From the NCBI RefSeq assembly GCF_000702665.1, contig NZ_JNJA01000009.1:1-64000 (forward strand): a stretch of DNA of 64,000 nt. Direction: 5' to 3'. The notes under the pieces were generated by a model. That model was not told where the DNA came from. It saw only the letters and a program-made list of their open reading frames with translations, and searched no databases. Shown here in pieces: positions 52,152-63,529 of the stretch; the first letter of the stretch is position 1; each line of letters opens with the position of its first letter. The stretch is from Solidesulfovibrio alcoholivorans DSM 5433 (GTDB lineage: Bacteria > Desulfobacterota > Desulfovibrionia > Desulfovibrionales > Desulfovibrionaceae). The position numbers were made by a program, and so were the translations under genes.

Positions 52152-54155
52152 ATGGCCGGCGAACATCGCATGGAACGCGGCAGGCTGCGCGCCCTGCTGC
52201 TGGGAGCCGGAACGGGACTTTGCCTCTGGGGCCTCGTCCTGCTCGTTGCGGCCACGCCCCAGGGCCGCTCCCTGGAGGACATGGCCCTCGACGCGGCCTG
52301 GCTGTTGCGCGTGCGCGCGACACGGCCCGCGGACATCCTGGTCGTGGCCGTGGACGAGCCCTCCTTCCAGGAAATCGGCCTGCCCTGGCCCTGGCCGCGC
52401 GCCCTGCACGCAAGGCTTATCGACCGGCTGCGCGACGCCGGAGCCCGGGCCGTGGTCCTGGACATGGTCTTTGCCGCACCCTCCGCCCCGGCCGACGACG
52501 CCGCCCTGGCGCAGGCGCTTGCGCGTTCGGGCGCGGCGGTGCTGGCCAGCGCCCTGGAGAGCGTGGACGACCCGGCGTTCTCCCGCCAGGTGCGCATCGA
52601 TCCCCTGCCCCTTTTCGCCCGGGCCGCCGCGCGCGTGGGGCTCGCGGTGCTGACCCCCGACCCGGACGGGGTCGTGCGCCGCTTCGCGACGCGCCACGCC
52701 GGACTGCCAACGCTGGCGGCTGCGGCCCACGGCCTGGTTTCGGGCCGCGGCGACATCCCGGACGCCGCCGGGCTCATCGACTACCCCGGCCCGGCGCGCA
52801 CCATGGACACGGTCTCCTACGCCGCCGTGCTCGATCCCGACCATCCCCTGCCGGCCGCGCGCATCCGGGGCCGCATCGTCGTGGTCGGCCGGGCCATGGC
52901 CGCCTCGGCCGCGCCCCTCGGGCAGGCCGACGCCTTTGCCACGCCCTTCACCCGCGCCACGGGCCAGCCGGCCTTCGGCCCGGAAATCCACGCCGCCATC
53001 CTGGCCACGCTCCTTGGCAACGGTCCGGGGAGGGAATGGTCGCCCGAAACGACGCTCAAACGGCTGGGGATCGCGCTCCCCCTGGCCGGCGCGCTCTTTT
53101 TCCGCCTGCGCCCCCTGGCGGCCGCGACAACGGCGCTCGGGCTCGTCGCCGGGCTCGGGGGGCTCTCGGCCGCGCTTTTCGTCTGGCGGTTCTTCTGGCT
53201 GCCGCCGGCGCTCCCCGCGGCGGGACTGCTCGCCTGCGGCGCGGCGGCCACGCTCTACCGGGGGCTCGTGGAATCCCGGGAAAAGCGCTTCCTGGCCAAG
53301 GCTTTTTCCCGCTACCTCTCGCCCGTGGTCGTGCGCGACCTGGTGCGCCGGCCCGAGCGGCTGGAACTCGGCGGCGAGGAGGCCGTGGTCACGGTGCTCT
53401 TCTCCGACCTCGCCGGCTTCACGCGCTTTTCCGAGCCGCTCTCGCCCAAGGACCTCATCGGCGTGCTCAACGCCTGGTTCACGCCGGCCACGGACATCAT
53501 TCTCGCGGCGGGCGGGACCCTCGACAAATTCATCGGCGATGCGGTCATGGCCTTCTGGGGCGCGCCCCTGCCCGACGACGCCCAGGCGTCCAAGGCGCTC
53601 GGCGCGGCCCTGGCCATGGACGCGGCCATGACCGCGCTGGCCCGGGATTTCGCCGCTCGCGGCCTGCCGCCGCTTGCCGCGCGCATCGGCCTGCACCACG
53701 GGCCGGCCGTGGTCGGCAACGTCGGCTCACGCGCGCGGTTCAACTACACCATCCTCGGCGACACCGTGAACCTGGCCTCGCGCCTGGAGTCCCTCAACAA
53801 GCAGTACGGCACGGCCATCCTGGCCAGCCGGGCCGTGTTCGCGGCGGCCGGGGAGGATTTCCCCTTTCGGGAGCTCGACCGCGTGCGGGTGGTCGGGCGC
53901 ACGGCGGCCGTGGCCGTGTGCGAACCCCTCGGTCCCCGGGGCGCGCCGGTCCCGGCCTTTGCGGAAACCTTCCGCGCCGCCAGGGAGGCGTACGGCAACC
54001 GGCATTTCGCGGCTGCCCTCGACGGGTTCCTGGCCGCGGACGCGGCGCGCGGGGGCGATCCCCCTTCCCGGGCCTTTGCCGCGCGCTGCCGCGCCTATCT
54101 CGCCGCGCCGCCGCCCAAGGACTGGGACGGCGTGTTTGTCCCTTCAGGGAAATAA
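52152..54155 (+). CDS. CHASE2-domain adenylate cyclase
   Basis: A 667-residue membrane cyclase. TM1 (about 12-35) leads into a periplasmic CHASE2 domain (about 38-290), with ILVVAVDEPSFQEIG and IVVVGRAM-type strands. Three helices follow (about 300-380), then a class III cyclase domain (about 410-570) with both metal Asp residues (VLFSDLAGFTRFSE and GDAVMAFWG), the adenine-specific Lys in GGTLDKFIGD, and NYTILGDTVNLASRLE, so it should make cAMP. Two ATGs (52152, 52170) are possible. It follows the FecR protein by 8 bases, the usual partner of CHASE2 cyclases. Confidence 0.9.
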   Translation: MAGEHRMERGRLRALLLGAGTGLCLWGLVLLVAATPQGRSLEDMALDAAWLLRVRATRPADILVVAVDEPSFQEIGLPWPWPRALHARLIDRLRDAGARAVVLDMVFAAPSAPADDAALAQALARSGAAVLASALESVDDPAFSRQVRIDPLPLFARAAARVGLAVLTPDPDGVVRRFATRHAGLPTLAAAAHGLVSGRGDIPDAAGLIDYPGPARTMDTVSYAAVLDPDHPLPAARIRGRIVVVGRAMAASAAPLGQADAFATPFTRATGQPAFGPEIHAAILATLLGNGPGREWSPETTLKRLGIALPLAGALFFRLRPLAAATTALGLVAGLGGLSAALFVWRFFWLPPALPAAGLLACGAAATLYRGLVESREKRFLAKAFSRYLSPVVVRDLVRRPERLELGGEEAVVTVLFSDLAGFTRFSEPLSPKDLIGVLNAWFTPATDIILAAGGTLDKFIGDAVMAFWGAPLPDDAQASKALGAALAMDAAMTALARDFAARGLPPLAARIGLHHGPAVVGNVGSRARFNYTILGDTVNLASRLESLNKQYGTAILASRAVFAAAGEDFPFRELDRVRVVGRTAAVAVCEPLGPRGAPVPAFAETFRAAREAYGNRHFAAALDGFLAADAARGGDPPSRAFAARCRAYLAAPPPKDWDGVFVPSGK

Positions 54156-54231
54156 CGCATAAGGCTCTTGCGGCGGACGAAGAATCGTCGTAGCCGTTAC
54201 AGTACACAATCCACCTTACGGAAGGCGCGTC

Positions 54232-54981
54232 ATGGCCCAGACTCTCTCGTCCGATGTCTTCGCCAGCGGAAACGGCAACGTCCTGATCGATTCCCTCGTC
54301 TACGAAGGCCTGGCCCTGTGGACCGCGGAAACGCCCACGGCCGGGCTGACCGTCACCTACGCCTTCATGACCACGCCGCTCGTGCCTGCGGACAACGAGG
54401 AGCCGATAAACGACTTCGCGCCCTTAAACGCCACCCAACAGGCGGCCGTGCGCCTCGTCTACGCCACCTCCGAGCCCCTGACCGGCCTCAATTTCGTGGA
54501 AACGGCCAATCCCCTGACGGCGGACATCGCCTTCGGCACGGCCGACATCGCCGACCCTGACGTCATGGCCTACACCATGACCGGCGCGACCATCGGCAAC
54601 AACGCCGACGGCGGCACGACCATCGACCGCCAGGACTACGTCTATCTCGACAACGCGGAATACGGCGCGGTCCTGGGCACCCCCCTGCCGGGCAGCCTCG
54701 GCTATGAAACCGTGCTGCACGAGATCGGCCACACGCTGGGCCTCGACGACACGGCCTACACGCAGACCTTGCCGGCGGTGCTCGACAACACCGACTACAC
54801 GGTCATGTCCTACAACGAGACCGCCACCTACAAGAGCACCTTCTCGACGCTCGACATCCAGACGCTCCAGTATCTGTACGCGGATTCGGGCAGCATCCGC
54901 AGCTTCGGCGTCATTGCCGTGCCCGCCTGGCCGGGCGTGTCCGCCACGCCGACCCTGGATGCGACCCTGGCCGCAGGCTGA
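54232..54981 (+). CDS. Small M10-like metzincin with an Asp third ligand
   Basis: A 249-residue protein of the serralysin (M10) type. The zinc site is HEIGHTLGLDD, so the third position of HExxHxxGxxH is Asp, not His. The Met-turn VMSYN is present. No signal peptide and no RTX repeats (GGxGxD) are seen; secretion by a type I system is common for the family, but such proteins normally carry RTX repeats. The start at 54232 has GGAAGG. It follows the cyclase gene by 76 bases and could be a co-regulated product. Confidence 0.75.
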   Translation: MAQTLSSDVFASGNGNVLIDSLVYEGLALWTAETPTAGLTVTYAFMTTPLVPADNEEPINDFAPLNATQQAAVRLVYATSEPLTGLNFVETANPLTADIAFGTADIADPDVMAYTMTGATIGNNADGGTTIDRQDYVYLDNAEYGAVLGTPLPGSLGYETVLHEIGHTLGLDDTAYTQTLPAVLDNTDYTVMSYNETATYKSTFSTLDIQTLQYLYADSGSIRSFGVIAVPAWPGVSATPTLDATLAAG

Positions 54982-55113
54982 CCGCCAGCCTGCAGCGACA
55001 TGCATTTGTCATAAAAACGTCGTCGTTCCGCCGCCTCTCCGTGGGGAGAAAAACCGCGCGCGGGGATGGAGTGCCCCGCGCAGGGCCAACCTGCGGCTTT
55101 CTGCGGAGGCGGC

Positions 55114-57438
55114 ATGGAACCGACGCGCATCCCATCCTCCATCATGTTCAAGCACATGCTGGAACAAAACAAGGGACTGACCGGAACGGCGGGCCGGAGA
55201 CGGCCGCACATGGCGGCGCTTCTGGACGACGCCCCCGTGGTCCGGGAGGACCGGCTCGCCCTCATCACATTCGAGGCCGCGGACTTCCACCTCAAATTCG
55301 CCGGAATCGGCGTGGAAACGGGCCGCGCCTGCCTGCGCGCCTGCCTGGACGCGGCCGTGGACCGGTTCGCCGCGAGCTTTCCGGGCTGCACCCTGCTTTT
55401 CATCCAGGAGGCCTCGCCGGGCGACGCGGTGTTCCTGTTCGAACACGAGGCGGGAGACCAGGGCGAACTCTTCTACTGTTACCTCGCCTACCGCGCGGCC
55501 GTGCTTGCCGCCGTGGCTGACGAGCCCAGGCAACTGGCCGGCGGCGACCTGGACCTGCGCATCGGCTTCGCCTGCCTGGAGCCGGAAGACGGCCTGCCCG
55601 CCCCGGAAGCGCTGTTCGCGGCGGTGTGCAAGGCCAAGCGGCTCTCCCGCCAGAGCATCGACGACAACGCCGTCCCTTCCCGCTGCGAACTGGCCACGCT
55701 TTTCGCCAAGGGCCTGGCCGGCGTGGTCTACCAGCCCATCGCCGACCTGACCACGGGCGTGGTCCTCGGCTGGGAGGCCTATGCGCGCAGCCCCTCGGGC
55801 ATCCCCATCCAGGACGCGTTGCGCCTTTTCGAAATGACCGGCTCCACGGACAAGGCCCTGGAGGTCGAACAGGGCCTGTGGCGGCTGGCCCTGGCGGGAG
55901 TCGGCGAGCTCACCTCCCGGCAGAAGCTCTTCCTGAACGTCGGCCCGGCCTGCCTGTGCGCCCGCGACAGCCAGATCGGCGCGTTCTCCAGGCTCGTGGA
56001 GGAACACGGACTGGCCCCGGGACAGATCGTACTGGAATTTTCCGAACGTCTCAGCCCCGGCGAACTGCTCGCCCTGCCGGAACTGCTCGACGGCTACCGC
56101 TTCCGGGGTTTTCTCACGGCCATCGACGACGTGGGCGCGGGGCATTCCAACATGATGCTCCTGGCGCGGCTGCGGCCCGATTATTTCAAGGCCGACGTGG
56201 CGCTCACCCGCGACATCGCGAGCAACCCCTTCAAACGGGTCATGGTCGAGACGCTGGTGCTCGTGGCGGAAAAAATCGGCGCCAAGGTCATCGCCGAGGG
56301 CGTGGAAACGGAGCTGGCCCTGACCTCGCTCGTGTCCATGGGCGTGCACGCCGGCCAGGGCTACCACCTGGGCATGCCCGCCTTTCCCAAGCCCGAAGGC
56401 GGCCGGGCCATGCCGCCCAGGGCCGGCTACGGCCAGGTCGCGGCCGGCGACTGGAAATGCGCCTCGCCCGTGGGCGACCTGATCGAACCCTGCCTGGCCG
56501 TGGGCACGGATCGCTGCATCGGAGAACTCAAGGAAATGCTGGCCGACAAGCCGGTCATGTGCTCGGCCGTGGTCGTGGACGGCGACATCCCGGCCGGGCT
56601 CGTCATGAACTACAACCTGGACAAGGCGCTGAGCTCGAAATTCGGCGTGGACCTCTATCACAGGAAACGCGTGACCCGGCTCATGGACGCAAGCCCCCTT
56701 TGCGTGGAGCACGACACGCCCATCGAGGAGGCCGCCCGCCAGGCCATGAACCGCGCCCCGGCCAAGATCTACGACGACATTGTCGTCACCCGCGCCGGAC
56801 GGCTGGCCGGCACGGTGTCCGTGCAGAAGATGCTCGACACCCTGGCCAAGGTGCAGGTGGAACTGGCCAAGGGCTCCAATCCCCTGACAGGACTGCCCGG
56901 CAACGTGGCCATCGAGCGCGAATTCGCCCGCCGCGCCCGCGACGGGCATCCTTCCTGCATGATGTACGTGGATCTGGACAACTTCAAGGTCTACAACGAC
57001 GTGTACGGCTTCAGCCAGGGCGACCGGGTCATCCTGCTCACGGCCCGCGCCCTGCGCGAGGCCCTGGCCCGGGAAGGCGCGCCCGGGGACTTCCTCGGCC
57101 ACGTCGGCGGGGACGATTTCGTGGTCATCGCCGCGCCCGAGGCGACGGACGCCATCGCGGAAGCGGCCGTGGCCCTGTTCGCGGCCGAGGTTCCCTCGCT
57201 CTACACGCCCGAGGACAGGCGGCGCGGCCACATCCGCGGCAAGGACCGCGAGGGCCGGGTGCGGGAAATCCCGCTCATCACCCTGTCCATCGGCATTCTG
57301 GAATGCCTGTTCGAGACGTCCGTCACGTTCGAGGACCTGAGCCACCGCGTGGCCTCTGTCAAAAAGCTGGCCAAGGCGCAGGCCGGCAATTCCGTGGTCC
57401 GCGACCGGCGCGCCCCCCTGGGCGCGGCCGCGCGCTGA
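55114..57438 (+). CDS. EAL-CBS-GGDEF cyclic-di-GMP protein
   Basis: A 774-residue cytoplasmic protein. An N-terminal region with no clear motif (1-195) is followed by an EAL domain (about 200-420), a CBS pair (about 430-585) and a C-terminal GGDEF domain (about 590-760). The GGDEF signature is intact (HVGGDDFVVIA), so it can probably make c-di-GMP. The EAL part reads GWEAY for EAL and IDDVGAGHSN in place of DDFGTG, with DYFKAD for IKID, so phosphodiesterase activity is doubtful and it may only bind c-di-GMP. The start at 55114 has GGAGG. Confidence 0.88.
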   Translation: MEPTRIPSSIMFKHMLEQNKGLTGTAGRRRPHMAALLDDAPVVREDRLALITFEAADFHLKFAGIGVETGRACLRACLDAAVDRFAASFPGCTLLFIQEASPGDAVFLFEHEAGDQGELFYCYLAYRAAVLAAVADEPRQLAGGDLDLRIGFACLEPEDGLPAPEALFAAVCKAKRLSRQSIDDNAVPSRCELATLFAKGLAGVVYQPIADLTTGVVLGWEAYARSPSGIPIQDALRLFEMTGSTDKALEVEQGLWRLALAGVGELTSRQKLFLNVGPACLCARDSQIGAFSRLVEEHGLAPGQIVLEFSERLSPGELLALPELLDGYRFRGFLTAIDDVGAGHSNMMLLARLRPDYFKADVALTRDIASNPFKRVMVETLVLVAEKIGAKVIAEGVETELALTSLVSMGVHAGQGYHLGMPAFPKPEGGRAMPPRAGYGQVAAGDWKCASPVGDLIEPCLAVGTDRCIGELKEMLADKPVMCSAVVVDGDIPAGLVMNYNLDKALSSKFGVDLYHRKRVTRLMDASPLCVEHDTPIEEAARQAMNRAPAKIYDDIVVTRAGRLAGTVSVQKMLDTLAKVQVELAKGSNPLTGLPGNVAIEREFARRARDGHPSCMMYVDLDNFKVYNDVYGFSQGDRVILLTARALREALAREGAPGDFLGHVGGDDFVVIAAPEATDAIAEAAVALFAAEVPSLYTPEDRRRGHIRGKDREGRVREIPLITLSIGILECLFETSVTFEDLSHRVASVKKLAKAQAGNSVVRDRRAPLGAAAR

Positions 57439-57476
57439 CGCGCCCCCCTTCCTCCCCCCTTCAGGCCTTCCCGGCG

Positions 57477-57908
57477 CTACACGTCTTCGCCGTTGCGGCG
57501 CGTGACGTAGAACGCGAAATCTTCCTTGAGCTGGCGGATGAGCACCTCGCGCCACTTGGCCACATATTCCACTGGTCGGCCTTCGAGCATGGCCCGGTGG
57601 TATTCCACGAGCGCCTGGTAGGTATCGAGCAGTTCCTCGTGAAAGGTGGGCTTGTCCGGTGCGATGTCGCGCACGGACGCCACCCGGTAGCCCATCTCCT
57701 CGGCCAGGTACCGCAACGGCAGCGTGGAATCGCAGGCCTGCATGAGCGGCAGCAGCATTTCCACGCCGAGCTTCGCCCCCCGGTCTTCCGGGTCGAGTTC
57801 ACGCATGAGGGTCGAGTAGGGTTTGCCCACCTCGGAAGCAATGCTTTTCACCGGCCGTGGGCAATTCTGGACCATCTCGAGAATGAGGTTCTGGATTCCC
57901 TTTGGCAT
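57477..57908 (-). CDS. Phage CII-type (CP76) regulator, orphan
   Basis: A 143-residue protein that matches the phage regulatory CII (CP76) family: KPYSTLMRELDPEDRGAKLG followed by LLPLMQAC and LRYLAEEMGYRV. The family binds DNA in P2-like phages and is often found alone in bacteria. No integrase or other phage gene adjoins. The gene is divergent from the DASS transporter, and a palindrome overlaps its own -10 region. It might act on the transporter gene or on itself. Confidence 0.75.
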   Translation of the reverse strand: MPKGIQNLILEMVQNCPRPVKSIASEVGKPYSTLMRELDPEDRGAKLGVEMLLPLMQACDSTLPLRYLAEEMGYRVASVRDIAPDKPTFHEELLDTYQALVEYHRAMLEGRPVEYVAKWREVLIRQLKEDFAFYVTRRNGEDV

Positions 57909-57920
57909 TAGAAAACGTCC

Positions 57921-57948
57921 GTTAGATTATAACTATCTTGCATCTAAC
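57921..57948 (-). promoter_or_regulatory. Promoter and palindromic site of the CII-type gene
   Basis: On the minus strand a perfect TATAAT (57926-57931) precedes the start by about 20 bases. The inverted repeat GTTAGAT (57921-57927) / ATCTAAC (57942-57948) spans it, as an autoregulatory operator would. The -35 is weak. Confidence 0.5.
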
Positions 57949-58046
57949 CCTGTTTTCGGTGATACCATGAACAAGCGGCAAACTGTCAAGGCTCGGGCGC
58001 GGATTTTATTTTCCGCGTTCCAATGCTCCGCTCCTCGACTTGCACG

Positions 58047-58083
58047 GGCGTAAGGAGAAATACGCCTCCCTGCAAGCAGGGAG
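58047..58083 (+). promoter_or_regulatory. Two adjacent hairpins in the DASS leader
   Basis: GGCGTA (58047-58052) pairs with TACGCC (58061-58066), and CTCCCTG (58066-58072) pairs with CAGGGAG (58077-58083). They lie about 125 bases before the transporter start. No known riboswitch was recognised. The rest of the 300-base gap 57909-58207 shows nothing else I can support. Confidence 0.35.
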
Positions 58084-58207
58084 ATCAGGGGCATGGAGCA
58101 ACAGCGGCAACAGAAGGAGGTTTGTGCAACAACCCGTGTTACGAAGTGCCTGACGGATACGGTTGTCACAGAAAGACTGTACGAGCTACGCGCCAAGGAG
58201 CATATTG

Positions 58208-59689
58208 ATGGTCGACACAATGAGAAAGATCGGTTTGCCACTAGGTCCAGTCTTGTTCCTCATCATTTGCATGCTGCCTGTGCCTGAAGGGATGACGCAA
58301 CAGGCCCTGTTCTGCGCGGCAACCACCGTGCTCATGGCCGTCTGGTGGATTAGCGAAGCCATCCCCATCCCCGCAACGTCCATGGTTCCCATCGTACTTT
58401 TCCCCGTGCTTCAGATCATGCCGACGTCCAAGGCGACGCTTCCCTACGCCAACCATTTGATCTACCTGTTCATGGGTGGTTTTTTTATCGCCGTGTGCAT
58501 GGAACGCTGGAACCTGCACTATCGCATCGCCATGCACACCATCCGCATCGTCGGCACGAGCCCCTCGCGCATCGTGCTGGGGTTCATGGTGGCCGCGGGT
58601 TTCCTGTCCATGTGGGTGTCCAACACGGCAACCACGGTCATGATGATGCCCATTGGCCTCGCCATCATCAAAGCCTGCGCCGACATCACCGGCGACCATG
58701 ACCTCCAGCACAACCCCTTCGCCGTCAGCCTCATGCTGGCCCTGGCCTACGCCGCGTCCATCGGCGGCCTGGCGACGATCATCGGCACCCCGCCCAACAC
58801 CATCATGGTCGCCCAGCTCGACAAGCTCTACCACCAGACCATCAGCTTCCTGGACTGGATGAAGGTGGGCGTGCCCCTGGCCGGCACGTTCCTCATCATT
58901 GCCTGGCTGCTGCTGACCAAGGTGCTCTACCGGGTCAAGGGAGACATCCTGCAAGGTCGCGGCGAGGCGCTGATCCAGGCCGAACTGGACAAGCTCGGCC
59001 CCATGAAAAAGGAAGAAAAGCTCATCGTGTGCGTGTTCGCCATGGTGGCCACGCTGTGGATCGTCATGGGCCTGGTCAAGTGGCCCATATTCAAGGGCGT
59101 CTCCGATGCTTCCGTGGCCATTTTCGGCGCGCTCATGCTTTTCGTGATCCCCTCGGACCTCAAGCGCGGCGTGTTCCTGCTCGACTGGAAGACGGCGGTC
59201 AAGATCCCCTGGGACGTGATCCTGCTCTTCGGCGGCGGCCTGTGCCTGGCTGACGGCTTCCAGGTGACGGGGCTGACCAAGTATATCGCCGGCCTGCTCG
59301 TCGACCTCGAGGGCATGCAGCTCGTGTGGATCATTGCCTGCATCGTGGCGCTCAACATCTTCCTGACCGAAGTGACCTCCAACACCGCCGTGGCCACGCT
59401 CATGATCCCGGTCATGGGCGCCATCGCCGTGGGCATGAAGATCAACCCCTTGGGCCCCATCGTCGCGGCCTGTATCGCCTGCTCCTACGCCTTCATGCTG
59501 CCCGTGGCCACGCCGCCAAACGCCGTGGTCTTCGGCTCGGGCGCGGTGACCATACGACAAATGGCCAAGACGGGCTTCTGGCTCAACATCCTCGGCATCA
59601 TCCAGATCACCCTGACGGTCTATTTCCTCATGCCCTATGTCTGGGGCGTGGACCTGACCACCCTGCCCAGCTGGGCCGTGCCGAAATAA
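58208..59689 (+). CDS. DASS/SLC13 family anion transporter
   Basis: A 493-residue sodium:dicarboxylate or sulfate symporter with about eleven or twelve membrane helices. Both inverted-repeat signatures are present: SNTATTVMMMP in the first half and SNTAVATLMIPV in the second, with a conserved late segment LPVATPPNAVVFGSG. The start at 58208 has AAGGAG and a normal N-terminus. In sulfate reducers members may import C4-dicarboxylates, citrate or sulfate; the sequence does not decide which. A strong terminator follows. Confidence 0.88.
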   Translation: MVDTMRKIGLPLGPVLFLIICMLPVPEGMTQQALFCAATTVLMAVWWISEAIPIPATSMVPIVLFPVLQIMPTSKATLPYANHLIYLFMGGFFIAVCMERWNLHYRIAMHTIRIVGTSPSRIVLGFMVAAGFLSMWVSNTATTVMMMPIGLAIIKACADITGDHDLQHNPFAVSLMLALAYAASIGGLATIIGTPPNTIMVAQLDKLYHQTISFLDWMKVGVPLAGTFLIIAWLLLTKVLYRVKGDILQGRGEALIQAELDKLGPMKKEEKLIVCVFAMVATLWIVMGLVKWPIFKGVSDASVAIFGALMLFVIPSDLKRGVFLLDWKTAVKIPWDVILLFGGGLCLADGFQVTGLTKYIAGLLVDLEGMQLVWIIACIVALNIFLTEVTSNTAVATLMIPVMGAIAVGMKINPLGPIVAACIACSYAFMLPVATPPNAVVFGSGAVTIRQMAKTGFWLNILGIIQITLTVYFLMPYVWGVDLTTLPSWAVPK

Positions 59690-59715
59690 CCCTGACCAGC
59701 CAACAGCATGACGCG

Positions 59716-59750
59716 ACGCCCCCGGCCGGACATTCCCGGCCGGGGGCGTT
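59716..59750 (+). terminator. Terminator of the DASS gene
   Basis: ACGCCCCCGGCC (59716-59727) pairs with GGCCGGGGGCGT (59738-59749), followed by TTTG. Confidence 0.8.
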
Positions 59751-59890
59751 TGCCGTTATGGGGGAGGGGAATGGACGGGAAGGAGAGGAGAGGACGCCTC
59801 CGGCGGCCAGGAGGGGCCGGGGCCCCTCCTGGACCACCCCGACCAGGGGAAGCGGGGATTTCAAGACGGCAGCGGCGATACGAGAAGCTG

Positions 59891-62458
<2,568 letters not shown>

Positions 62459-62699
62459 CGTCGCCTCCGTCTTTGAGAAAAAAAGAGCGAACGTCGTTCC
62501 CGGGGCCTGTTGCCGGATTCACCCAGCGATCCGGCAAAGGATGGAGCCTTACGGCTTTCTCCTTGGTATTCTTACGGAAAAATCATCTTTGCAAGAAGCA
62601 TCCATACCTTGCCACATCACGCAATCCTGTCAACAATGTAAGCAAGATTCCTTTTCAATACATTAAAATAATTCATTAAAAATTTCGCCTATCGCCATG

Positions 62700-62715
62700 C
62701 GGCACGCGGATTGCT
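62700..62715 (+). promoter_or_regulatory. Sigma-54 promoter of the UspA operon
   Basis: CGGCACG-CGGA-TTGCT matches the sigma-54 consensus TGGCACG-N4-TTGCW at all but the first base, with GG and GC ten bases apart. Transcription would start near 62726, 50 bases before the UspA start. An AT-rich stretch lies just upstream (about 62655-62690), as expected for IHF-assisted looping. The rest of the gap 62459-62699 shows no other supported feature. Confidence 0.75.
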
Positions 62716-62775
62716 CTTTTTGTCACATGCCGGCCCGATCTCCTCGTGCCGGCAACCGCAAAAGGAGGTTGCCTC

Positions 62776-63186
62776 ATGAAAATCCTCGTGGCCATCGACG
62801 ATTCCACCTTTGCCGAAAAAGTGCTCGACACGGCCATCACCATGGCCGCCGACAAGGCGGCCGCCCTGGAGATCGTCACCGTGGCCCCCCTGATCGACGA
62901 AATCGACGACATGCCCCCGGGCATGGACGACAAGCTGCGCACCTGGGCCGGGAACATCGCCAATGCGGGCGCGGCCAAGGCCAAGACACGGGGCGTCGCG
63001 GCCACGGCCCACGTGGAACAAAGCGACGCGCCAGCCGGCTCCATCACGGCCTATGCCAAGGAACAGGGCGTGGACCGCATCGTCATCGGACACAAGGGAA
63101 AGTCGAACCTGGAACGGCTGCTCGTCGGCAGCGTGGCGCAGGCCGTGGTGGCCCATGCCCCGTGTTCCGTGTTCGTGGTGAAATGA
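62776..63186 (+). CDS. Universal stress protein (UspA)
   Basis: A 136-residue single-domain Usp. It begins MKILVAIDDS and carries the ATP-binding pattern G-x2-G-x9-G-S in GHKGKSNLERLLVGSV, so it should bind ATP. The start at 62776 has AAAAGGAGG. It is the first gene after the sigma-54 promoter and is followed after 20 bases by the small membrane protein gene and then the TauE gene. Such Usp proteins often regulate a neighbouring transporter. Confidence 0.92.
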   Translation: MKILVAIDDSTFAEKVLDTAITMAADKAAALEIVTVAPLIDEIDDMPPGMDDKLRTWAGNIANAGAAKAKTRGVAATAHVEQSDAPAGSITAYAKEQGVDRIVIGHKGKSNLERLLVGSVAQAVVAHAPCSVFVVK

Positions 63187-63206
63187 CACAACTCAAGGAG
63201 GGAATT

Positions 63207-63503
63207 ATGCGACGCGGAATGTGGATGACAGCATGCGCCCTGGTTGCGGGCCTGGCGTTCCCGGCCCTGGCCCTGGCCGCCGGCGGAGCCGCCTCGGAAC
63301 TGGTGGTCGTGGCCGACACCCGGGTGATCAGTTCGAACATCATCAAATACTTCGCCGACCTCTACAACTTCAATCCGCTGTTGTTCGCGGTCTGGGCCGT
63401 GGTGCTCACGGCCGCCTACGGCTGCTTCCTCGGCGTGATCATGGACTTCATCATGAGCCGCACGGGCCTTGACCTCAAGACGCGCAAAATCGTCGAACAT
63501 TAA
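63207..63503 (+). CDS. Small membrane protein of the TauE operon
   Basis: A 98-residue protein with an N-terminal signal-like helix (residues 7-24) and a second helix near 55-78 (LLFAVWAVVLTAAYGCFLGVI) ending in a charged cytoplasmic tail. The start at 63207 has AAGGAGGG. It lies between the UspA and TauE genes with 20 and 26 bases of space. I do not know its family name; by position it should be an accessory subunit of the TauE-type transporter. Confidence 0.75.
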   Translation: MRRGMWMTACALVAGLAFPALALAAGGAASELVVVADTRVISSNIIKYFADLYNFNPLLFAVWAVVLTAAYGCFLGVIMDFIMSRTGLDLKTRKIVEH

Positions 63504-63529
63504 GCCACAACCCCGTTTGGAGGACAGCG

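Noticed and set aside
48466..52413. A 1315-codon minus-strand frame opposite the FecR protein
   Set aside because: Shadow of the FecR gene; composition reflects the complementary codons.
54232..54981. RTX protein or toxin
   Set aside because: No GGxGxD repeats and no type I secretion genes nearby; only the protease domain is present.
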